From Gymnogyps californianus (lineage: Eukaryota > Chordata > Aves > Accipitriformes > Cathartidae): 64,000 bases of DNA. The translations under genes and the position numbers were made by a program. The first letter of the stretch is position 1; the number at the start of each line of letters is the position of its first letter. Location: the NCBI RefSeq assembly GCF_018139145.2, contig NC_059477.1, positions 19,357,522 through 19,421,521 of the forward strand. The letters are read 5' to 3'. The notes under the pieces were generated by a model. That model was not told the DNA's origin. It saw only the letters and a list, made by a program, of their open reading frames with translations, and searched no databases. This document shows positions 36,501 through 48,500 of the stretch, in pieces.

Positions 36501-39500
36501 TATTCACAAGATTATTGTAGTTTCCGTTTTATTGCAGATTATATCAGTGCTCCAGATCTTTACTTCACACCTATGTCAGACATTGTCCATTCACTTTTTT
36601 TTAATGGAAGTATTGGATCTTTCAGGTTTTTGTGAAGCTTTAAGAAATGCATTTTGCCTGAACTCTTCTCTGGACAGTTTTTTCAGAATCTATAAAATGA
36701 AGCATTAGGTCCGGTTTAATGTTGCACTGAATCTGTTCTGCCTTGCTGCTGTGAGGGTTTTCTTAGTCTGGGTTCCTGCTTGTTGACAGAATACAGGAAT
36801 AACTTGGGAATGCATTCACTGATTCATATCTCCTGAATTCAGTTCTCTTGTTTGTGAAAATGAGGGTTATTTTAAAAACATTTGTGTCAAGCGTGAAACT
36901 TTTTTGTGCTTATTGAAGGGTTGTAAATTACAGTATTTTCTGATCAAATTTTATTGTGCTTGTAAAGATTAGGACAGTCCATTTAGGTCAATTATCCAGT
37001 ATTGATGAGAGGTGTTCTGAAAGGCTGTGCTGTTAGAAATATTGCAAGCTTAATGGCAAGATTAGTCTCATTCTATGTGTAGCACTTTGAGAGGGCATTG
37101 CTGAAAATGATTCCTACAGTGTTTCTGATGTTTGCCATAGAGGATGGAGAGTAGCTGTACATGGCATTCAGCTTGAGGTTTACTACAATGTAGCACGTTC
37201 TGCCGTAAGTTACTCTTTTTCCTTTGTTGCTCCAATCTGTGAAGGTTAAAAGGTAGAAGGCTTGAGATGGTAGTTGGTGGCAGTTACATTTAATGCTGTA
37301 TTTAAACTTAAAGCCCATCTTGGATCAGCTTATCAAATAGTAAGACTTGCTGTGTTTTCTTTGCCTGTGTATATTCTACTTAAGAGGTACATGTTACTTC
37401 TGTGTGTATGTTTATGAAAGACTATCAGTTGTGTTGGAAGCTATGACTGTGCATGTCCTGGTGCTGTCCCCAGCTAAGGTGCTACAAGAAACCTAAATTT
37501 GTCTTCTGAGAAGCTTGAAGTCCACCTTTTTTTCCATGTTATCTTTCAATTAAATGTCCTTCTGAATTAATTCAACTTGCTAACAAACTCTACTCTCTTG
37601 CTAGTCCTTTATTTGGATTTTTTAAAAATCCTTTTTGCATCTTCAGTGGGTTTAGTTTGTTTTACCCTTTAGCTGCTTCTTTGTTTATTGGGCATTATAG
37701 GGGGTTCTCTGAAACATATCTTCCCAAGAAAAATACTGGAAGCATACAGCAAATGGAAAAGAGAATTGAAGGCTGAATCTGTGGTCGCTAAAAGCCTTTC
37801 TTTTAAGCCATGCTTTTTGTATATCTGTTTTTACTGGATATAGCAAGAATACCTGCAAGCCAGAACTCTTCCCTGAGAAAACACTGGTCACTTCTTGTGC
37901 CTTGAGAATTTTACTTCTACTAATTAAATATACTTAGTTCTTGCATGGCTTCAGATTACTATATGCTCATCTCAGTACGAAACCTGCTAATATTAGTTGA
38001 ATTTTTTCTGACCTTCTTAAGTGTCTTGAGCTTGAATAGGACTTTTGCATTATTACAAGTAATTTTGTCTTGGGTTAAACTGAATCTTATCTGTTGGGTT
38101 TCATAATTTTGTCTTCAGGTATCTTGAAGCTGACGATTTTGTCCCAGTTTCAGAGTTCTGAAAGGACTGGTTTTTTTTTTGTGGCCTTTGAATGTAATTC
38201 ATAAAGGTCGTATGGAAATACATTTTAAGTCTTTTTTTTTTTTTCCTCCCCCCTGCCTCCAAGTGCTCACTTAATTATCTCGCATTGAGGACTATCTGTC
38301 TGGTATCTGTTTGTTTGAAAGTATTGTAACTTAATACCTCCTGTGCTTGTGTAGAATGTCTCTTGGCCAGAAACTTCTTGGGAAGAAGTTTCAGATGCTT
38401 AGTTATTTGAATGGTCACATCTGAATGATTCAGACTTAGTTTCGTGACAAATCGTGTTTTGCTCATTATGCCTAGCATCTTCTGTTTTAAGGCTGGAAAG
38501 GAATATAGACATAGGAACTCGAAGCTACGTAAATTCAAATTGGCAGCTTGCAGTGGTCTTGTACAATAGACCAGATGTTTTAAAACTTTATGGAAAGACA
38601 AGTTTGTGCCACTGGTCTACTTTAACTGCCATATGTAAACAGAGTTGAAAAAGGTAGTACCAGCTATTGCTGTTACCTGTTCTTAATGGAGTTTTAGTTT
38701 GATAGTAGTTTGTTAAATACATGGGATATGAAAAACGATATCTTAATAGTAGCCTTCTGGCTTCTTTGACTAAGCATAAATCTGAAAGTATCCAACTTTC
38801 CATTAAACATGGGATTACCAAAATGCCAAATGGCCAGACAGGTTTAATGTGTAGACTGAATGCACACTGAGGGCATGCTCATGCGGTAGAGTAATTACAC
38901 AAAAACCAGTGGGTGCTTCTTTGGTAACATCTTTAGTTCTTCTACTGTTGTGATTGATTTTACCAGATTTATTGGTGTAAACTTGAAGTGTTGAATATGC
39001 AGAGTTGAGAGTATATGAAGAAAACTCAAATAAGGAGTTTTTCTTTGCTTAAAAAGCCTCTATTTGTAATGATTAAATACTATTGATGCCTTAAGTTCTT
39101 TAGAAATTATAAATTTAATTACATATCCAAGGTGTAAAAGTAGAGTAATTTAATAAGATTATAAGCTAAAGAAGCAGAAGAGGAACTTCCAACTATTGTG
39201 GGTTTAAAAATCTTATAGCTTTCCTAGTGGACTAAGAAATATAGCCATGTATATTAAGTAGGTGCAATTATTTTATTACACTAGCATGCACAGTGAGATA
39301 TATTATAATAATATAGTTGAAAATAATTTTGACATAGTTTGTGTCTTCCTAGGTCTTCATCCCCCAGGCCCTCCTTTAGCAAGACCTATTCTTCCTCGAG
39401 AACGAGGAGTTGTGGATAGAGTTATTGAATATTTAGTTGGCGATGGTCCTCAGAACAGGTAAAATGTTGCTAAAGGAAATACCTAAACACTTAAGAGATA

Positions 39501-42500
39501 GGAAGCTTCTTAAACTTTTTTTAAGTCAGATGTGTCAAGATTAAAAGAATTGCAAATTAATTTGTCTGAAATTTTCATAATGAAATGGCCCTTTCTCAGT
39601 GCTTCACCTGAAATCTCTTTGTAGGAAAAATGGTAACATTTTCACAAAATTAACCTCCGCTTTGGGTGGTATTAGCCATGTGATACAAAGAAAAATCTGT
39701 GCTCAAGTGGGTGAATTAATTATATTTTGAACTAAAAAAAAAATAATTTTATTATCTTAGCACTTCAGCTTTATTACCATTATAAATGCTTTCAGATTGC
39801 CTTCAGAACTGTCCAAACATATCAGAACTTCCATGTTAACCATGGTCACTTTTTTATTGACTGTATTCTGATGAAATATAAACTCAATTTGGATGTTATT
39901 TTCTGACAATGATGATATTAAAAATATGTTGAACCATGAGGTTTAAATTGTAGCTAAGAATATTTCACTGTTTTTAAATGAACTTTAAAAACTATTTAAT
40001 ATACAGATTTAGTTTACTTTAAAGGATAAGAATTTCACTGTGGAAATTACCTTTTAAGAGTAAATATCTAAGCTATTAGTCAATATCTAAGGTAAAATGC
40101 ATCTCACTTCAGTGTGTTATTACTTAAAGGTATGTGATTATATATTATTCATGTTTTCTAGGTACGCCCTTATATGTCAGCAATGTTTTTCTCACAATGG
40201 TATGGCTTTGAAGGAGGAGTTTGAATACGTAGGTAAGAGCTAATCTGTGGTAGACTATTAGTTGGCTTATGTTTCATAACTAACATGCATCATTTTGGTT
40301 GCAGTTAAGTACTTAACTGACAGTGTAAAATACCACTTCATATGGGAACAGTTTTATGGTAACTTACTACTTTGTATCTTAAGATTCACTTCAAGACTTA
40401 GAGAAGTACTTTATTGCAATCTTCAGGCCAAGGATTTTATGTGTAGAAAACCTATTCAGTAGAAATAAGCATCCTCCAATACATCCCTGAGAATTGCTAC
40501 TGGCTATGAATGGTTCTCAGAAGGGGTTTATATTGAGAAGCTATCTGACATGAAAGTGTGCCTCTCTTACCAGAACTTAAACAAAATTTTGCTTTGGCAA
40601 GAAGATCTTGGGGAGGTGTCGGAAAAGGAGCGGGAACAAGCCCTAGGGGGCTATATGTGAATTTATGGTTGACAATAACTTAAGACAGACACAGCTCTTT
40701 ATTGAACACAGGTGTTTTATTTTGCCTTCTTTCTACCACAAGTGTAAGCCTGATGCTTAAGAAATGAGGGAATCTTAGATAAATCTTCTGTTTCATTTTG
40801 TTTTGCTTAATTTTATGAGTAAATATACAGCATTGTAAGAATAAGCTGAACGTTTCCTATGGAACGAAAGATATGTAGTCTAGATGTCATCTTAGCTCAA
40901 GTGAGTTCACAATTCAACTGTGCAAGAAATTGTCACTTCCTCCCTTGTCTTGGGGTGGGAAATATGCATTTAACTATCGAGTGATATCCAGTACTTCTCC
41001 AGAACAAAACTGCCTTTTCTTAATTAAGCACCACTGGAGCAGAATGCTCCTCAAAAAGCAGAGTGAGATATACCTTGCAGAATCCATAACATCTCCTTAC
41101 GCAAAGGGTAAGGAAAGTGGCATCTTAATGGGGGGGGGGAATCTGCCAACTTAATTCTTTTGTAGGAAAGAATAGAAGAACACCATGTGGCAACATCTGG
41201 TGGTACTGAATTGCATTATTTTGTTCATTGTGGTCAAATCTTTCACAGTGGTGGGCAGTACTCATAAGTGCAGCAGAGCTGAAAGCAAACAGGTTTTTAA
41301 GAAGCAAACGTATGCTGAAGTTAAAAATGGAGCTATATGCAACAGCTTGTGTAAATTTAATGGAGGTACTCTCAGGTATTGATAGTCACTTATTTAAGTC
41401 TCTGGTTTTAGTATTTTGGACAGGAATTGTAGGAATAAAGGTGAAACGTGAAATTAATTAGTGAGGCTACTTATTGGGTGTGCTTTTGTGTAGCATTTAG
41501 GTGTGCCTACTGCTTTTTCCTGAATCCTGCAAGAAAAACTAGACCTCAGGCTCCACGACTTCCAGACTTCAGTTTTGAAAAAAAGCAATCTACAGAGTTG
41601 CGATCTGAAACTGAGCCTCTAGAACCTAGAGAGAGAAAGCCCCAGGAGACTCAACAGACAGAAGGTATGTGCTGATCTCATGGAATCTGCTCTTTTTTTA
41701 ATGTCTAATGAAGTCCCCCCCTGTCATCTAGCATTCTGTTTAGATGAGTTTTTTATAAGAATAAGAACAACTGAAGAAATCAAACACTGGAACAGGCTTC
41801 CTAGCAAGGTGGTTGATGCCCCAAGCCTGTTGGTGTTTAAGAGGCATTTGGACAATGCCCTTAATAACATGCTATAACTTTTGGTCAGCCCTGAATTGGT
41901 CAGACAGTTGGACTAGATGATCGTTGTTGGTCTCTTCCAACTGAAATAGTCTATTCTATTCTAACTTCATAGTGGGGGCAGTTTATATTTTTTTCAATTC
42001 TTCCTGTCTCTACTTCTAGCTTAGCTTGCTGATACTGTTGTCTTCTGTCCTGTACCCTAAAATTTCTTCATATTAGGCAATATGTCTCATTGAAATGATG
42101 GCATAACAAAATCTTTCACTGTAATGTTACTGATAAACAGATAGAAAATAGCACTGTAAATTACAGAAATAGTTAAGAAAGGAATATGTCCCGAAGTGGT
42201 TAACTTTCACTGTGTTCAGCAGGTCATTTGACTGAGGTGTGTTGGAATTTCTGCCTTTGTTCCTTTTGCTGTTTTCCTCAGGGCAGGAAAATCTAGTAAA
42301 ACTGCCTTGTTTAATTTCAGGGAGTTCAAAGACAAATTGTCAATTTTAATTTAATATAGTTCCTTTTGAGACGTTTTATAGTCTGCAGATACAGTAGGCA
42401 TCTGGTGTACAGCCAACAGGAAGATGCGGTGTTTTAAAAGACTCCAGAAATTATAATTTCAAACCAGAGAATCTCCAGTTAGATATGCTATTGAGTATTT

Positions 42501-45500
42501 GATGGGATTTTACATTAGTTTAATCAGGGATCGTGGGGGGAAGCTGTCGAGTAGTGTACAGCCCTGAGATCCAGGCTAGAAACACACCAGCTGTGGAAAA
42601 CTGTCAGAGTGTAACAGAAAGAATGTTTCTGCTTGATTATCTTTAACAGGGAGTACAAAACAGCATTGGCGTTTACTTTCTGGCATGAGAAGGCTGCATG
42701 AGACTGGTAGGGAAGGCATATCTAACTGTAGCCATCTCTGGGTGTGGTCTGATGCGGGTGCATTATAGGGAAAACTTGGTTGGTTTCTTTTCCTGTGCCA
42801 TAGTGCGCTTTTACTTCATTAAAAGTACTATTACTAGTATGAAAGTAAGACTGAAATCAGATGCATGAAGCTAAGATGATGCAAATGTCATCTTTGCCCT
42901 CAAATGATCTAAATCTTTTCAGTGAATGGAGGGTAGGTTAGTAGCTGCTTGGCTACTTTTAAAGTTAGAAGATTCTTATAGAAAAGACATAATTTGTTAC
43001 TGAGGTCTTCAAAACTCTGCTTATTTTCCTCTGTGTGAATCAAATGGGGAAGCCCTTAAAGATGAATATTCAGCTCTTGGAGGTGGGTGCCTCGGGCTTC
43101 TGAGTATTATCCATAACTGCAGGTTCTTAGAGGTTTTGGGAGAGGGGGGTGCTAATTAAACTGGTATTATGATTGAAGGAAATGTTTGTCAAACTATGCC
43201 TTGAATGGGTCTGAGCTGCTGAGTCAGTTTATAGATGTTGTAAAAAATATAAAACCTTAAGAATTAGTGTGAGGTTTTAATTAAGCACTTGAGATGTAGG
43301 AGTGAAAATTCTGCAAAATAACTTTTGCTTTTTTTGAAAGCAGAATTTTATCAAGTATTTCAGGGTAAAATATAGGATGGTTTTACTGCAGTAAATGTGA
43401 TTTTACCAATTTACCTTTAACACTGAAAATTACTTGGTTTTTGTTGGTGTGGTCTTGTATTAATGTGCTGCTTTATTTAAAAACAACAACAAAGGAAATC
43501 ACTGTGGGGTTTGCTCCCCAGTTCTCTTTTCCTACGAGGAAGTGTATGGTGAAATTTTTCAGAAGAGGCATAAGAAATAAGTAACTGGTATACTGACTTT
43601 TGGTTTTATCTAGCTTAAATATATAATATTTTCTGAATATTTCATATCCAAGATATTATAAACCATTCTGTTTTGATAATTAGTAAGCAGCCAGAAATAG
43701 AGTATATGTTACTATTTTACATAACTAATATCTGAGAAATTTCTTATTGATGTAGAAGATGCCAGTGCTACCCTATCAGTTTGTCACTGTGCATTAACTG
43801 CCTGCAACTTGCCACAAAGTAATCTCTTATGAATGAGAAAATACCACTTTCAGTAAATCACTTTCTGTCAGAATGCTAATTTGAAACATAACTGCTTACA
43901 GGCGGTCGGGCTTTATTAATAAATGAACATATTCCTTGATTGTAAGTTTAAGGTATGAAGCTATCATTGAGGTATAGCTCTGGGGAAGGCTTTTGTTCAC
44001 TACAGTAATATAGCTGCTGGCATAGCAAGAATAGAGAATATCTTCACTTACATGTAAACAAACATTAACATCAGGAAACCAACTTCACCACAATGTTGAC
44101 AACGCAGGGAGATCCAACTCTTATCTGTAAGTCATTTAAACCATAGCTGTATAGCTTGAAGAAACTGCAAGCTAATGTGATACAGAAGTGCTATAAATTT
44201 TTTTTACCAGTCAGCTACTTTTACTAATGAGTAGAGCGTGAAGCTGAATCTCTTTTCAGTTGTGTGCTCATGCAGTGGCAAGCATGTTACATGCAACTCC
44301 TGTGGATAAGAGATCTGAAGAATGATTATAGGGAGTGCTGTTGGAACTGAACCTTGGATTTTTTAATCTTCTGGAAATGTGGAGTTGTCAGCTGTCAATC
44401 TGATGCAGATTACTGGCACAAACATTATGCTTCCCTGTTCAGCAGAGTAACTTGGGAAATTTTAGTACCAGAATGAAGCAATATACTTCAGTTCTTTTCT
44501 TACCTTTTTCTTAAATGGCTCAATCTTGAATTCTTTTCATCAAAGGCTAGTCTGTTCTCTTACGTACTTCTCTTAAAAGTATTAGTGTTTGGATCATATT
44601 GAAAAAGCCAACAGGAACCAATTTTATCCTCTTGATTAATTTTGCCTTGCCTATATTCGGTACTGTTACACTGTGTTCTTGATTCAGGTTTAGCATTTAG
44701 CAATGTTTTGAAGGTTGAAACAAAATTTGACTGCTTCAGTGGTTTGTGGTGAATATCTGGTGCTGACGTTCAGAGGTCTTCATTAGATGCCTTTGAACTC
44801 CAGATTTCACCACAGTGGTCAGCACTTTATGGAAACAGCTTCCTGTGTTGTCTCCAGATTTTTATGGAATTCCTTGACCATCTTGGTGAAATATTTTATG
44901 ATGATTTAATGCTCTGTCACTTTTAAGAATTCTTGGAATACAGCAACTGCTAGTATGTTTGAAAGGACTTCCATTTAAAAGGCAGATACAGAAACTTGGT
45001 TTGTTCAATGGAAGGGTTCACAGTGATGCTGTCCCCCAGAAATAATGCTGCTTCAAGTGCGTGCTTATTTATGAGTTCTACCAAAAGTAGAGCTTGGCTT
45101 TAGGCAAGTGTTATAGATGGAGCAGAAACTTTATCTAGGAGTAAAAGTGGTTGAGGACAAAGGACTAAGAAACAAGCTTGAGTATTTGTTCTGGTCAGTA
45201 TGGTCTGAGTTCAATGTGTGTAGTTTTTTTTTAATTTTTTTAAAAAACAAACTAGATGGGAGGCATTTTCTGTTTCGGAGATTTGGCTTGCCTTTTTACC
45301 AAATATGCTCTGCTTTCATAGGACAGCATGAGCCTGCTATGTTTTTTGTAAGCCATTGTTTCTTTTCAGGGAAGTGAGTTTCTGCTTGCTGTGCTCTTTC
45401 CTTAGTTCAGCTAATATGGCTAGAATTCAATGATTTCTCAAGCAGATATGGGTCAGCTCACCTTGAGTTTAATGACTTGTAAACAGGTTCTTTTGGTTCA

Positions 45501-48500
45501 AAAATGTATTATGTTTCCAGTCTACCACAGTTCAGTTTTGCTGAACAATATAGCTTGCCTTTTTCGTAGGACGTAAAGGGTACAGGAAATCGAATGCTAT
45601 GCCATTATCGGGCTTCTTTTTCAAAGGCTTCAAAATAGCTTTCTGTGATAGTGAAGCCGTGAACACAGACTACTGTGAAGCACATGTTCCTTAAAGATAT
45701 TTCAGACACATGGCACTGTGTGAAAGTCTGTCCTAATGGGGAGCTGCAGTAGTGAAGAAAACTTGTCCCAAGAGTCTTGAAAATAGTGTGGAAGTCTAAT
45801 GTCTTTCAGACATTAGTGGTGCTAAGGTTGTGTTTTTTCTACACTAAGTACAAGTAAAGTAGCTATATTTTAGTGTAATTATTTTATACCACTTTTTTGT
45901 GAATTCCTGCATAACAGACATACATCTTCTACTTAATAGTAATGCACTATTGTGATTTCACTGGTTACACAGTGAAATATTCTCTGCAACAAGAAGAGGC
46001 GTAGTTGACTACTTACGATGTGAAGTACATATGCTTTCTAAGTACTAAGCATTAAGCAGGAGTGTTGGGGAAAAAAGGAACTGCTGTAGCCAGGAGCAGT
46101 TTTTTTTAAAGTTGCATTGATACAGCTCTTGAATTTGCCTCAGGCCAGCATAGGGCTGTTTGCTGTTGAGATCATGTATGTGTAGCTACATTCTTCAGTT
46201 AAATCATGGATTAAGTATTAATCAAGGACACTAATTTTCTTTTGTCATCTTTAAGTTTACCATCAGAGCTTTCTCTTCTTAGCTACTGCTCTTACAATAA
46301 CTTAAATCATGCAATATTGAGATCAAGTTGACTTTAGGCAAGCTTTCCATTAATCGGTGTATTTAAAATAGAATCGCTGTATATGTTTAGTGAAGGTTGG
46401 TCATGTTTATAGTTGGAGTTAGTAGCACCACTTACTATGATTGCACTGACTTCTCATTTAAAGGACCTACTCTTTAGTTCCTTATAACTTTGTCAGACTT
46501 AATTATTAGACCAAAATTTTCCATGTAAGTTGGGTTTTTTTAACTGTATATTCTGGAGAGTTTCAAGAGTTTCACTAAGTTTAATCAAGAACAAGGTGAA
46601 GGGAAAAGTTATACAATACCTGACAAATTTTTCTTAGAGAAGCAGTGTCTCCATACTTTTTAGTAGAATATAAAAATGAAAGCAGCATCCTTCTACTGTT
46701 CCTTTGAATATAGATAGTTAGAACATGCACTCAGTCAGGTTTTCTCCTTTTCATTAGAAGCTTCTGCTTGTCCTTGGGGCTGTCCTCAAACATGTAGATG
46801 CTTGGCATCCTCCTGATCAGACTGAATGAATAGTCTCTTTACCTTAGTCAGACTGAGTCACTTCTGCAGAGTGCTAAGCATCATTCAGTTGAGGACTGCA
46901 GGACTGAAACTCTGTAAACACATAGTGGTTGGGCTATGCTACAAATGAGCTGAGAGGGCGTGGGGTTGTCTCTTCCTCACATCCTATACTTTGACTTGAG
47001 CCTGAACAGCAGCAATAAAGAAGGAATGTAACTCAAGTGTGGAGGGATTGTAGCAGGAAAAGGCACAAACTTATTCATAGAATTTGAGGCCAAAGAAAAA
47101 ATGCAGAGACAGAAAGAAAACTGACAGTTGGGAGATAAAGATTGAGCGCAGGCTGGGGTGGGATCAAGAAGAAAATTGAAGAGCAGGAAGGGAGAGTGGG
47201 ATAGTCTGGAAAGAAACTAGGAACATTAATTTGCTTGGGCAGAAAGAGGAGGATTGACCATCTGACAGATGGCTCCAGAGAAATTTTGGAACAAGAAGCC
47301 AGAGCAGGTGTTGAGCAGCCTATAGCTGAGAATGCAGGGAAGGAAGCTGAATCAGGAGGTAAGTTGGCTGCAAACTTGTTAAGACGGAAAATCAAGTCAG
47401 AGGAAGAAATGGAGAAGCTGGGCTGCACTGAGCAGTCTGAAGTGGAGGCTGGAACTAGCTAGATGAGGAGAATGGTATTGAATGTGGAGCTATGTGTGGG
47501 AAGAGGAGTCTTGAGTTCGTGGTGATAGATGGCAGTTGTACCAGGTCTGCTGTACCAGGGTGTGCAGCAGCTACTCTTGTCAGTTGTGACCCGAGAAGAC
47601 ACAGCAATGGTTCTAAAACTTTCAGCCCTGCTTAAATTCTGTGAATATCAGCCTGAAGCAGTCCAGTTTACTTTCAGATACCCAACATGTTTTGATAAAT
47701 ATGAAATCACAAACATTTGATAAAGTTAACTTTTTTGAGCTGTAACTTTGCATCAGTTTTGCAAATGGTTTGCCTTCACAGTATGCTGTATAGTATTGAC
47801 TAATACTAGTCAATAAATAAACCATCATCAGTAGTATCATTCTACAGTACCTTTGTGTCATTTAGTACAACACTTAGTGTTCAGTTTTTCAGTGCTTATG
47901 CTTACCTAAAAATGTGACTGTCTCTTATTTCTCATATGCTACTGAAATCCTGTTGTGAAGCTAGAATTTACTACTGTAGAGGTAGTACTTATGATAAATA
48001 TTTTTGACTGATTTTCAAAATATGCCTATTATCAAAGAAACCCCCATCCCAGATTGAGAGTAAAGATACTCCTGTGTATCCTTCTTACACTTCCTGTGGG
48101 AAGATGGAGAATAAGCAGTAATTTTCATTGGCTGTTTTGAGATGTTGAGAACTAGATTAGAATTCTCTTTTTTTTTTTTTTCTGGTTATCTGGCTCCTTA
48201 TGTTTAAAGTAGTTTCCACCAAAACAGAATGTTTAGGTTCTGTGTACAGATTGAACTCTTACCAACTGTATAGCTTTTTCTGCAGAACTTCCATTACCAA
48301 GCACAAAGAAGCTGAATTACCATCATATCTTATTTCTGACACTGTCTCACATTAATGAACAAGCTTAGAAAGATTCTGTTGAGGGTGAACATATACAAAT
48401 AATACATAATATTTTCATAGTGGGATCTGAACTCTTTTCCATAGTATTTTCTTTTTTCTTAAATTTTACAGGTTTTGCCTGTGACCCTCTTGTTAGAAAA

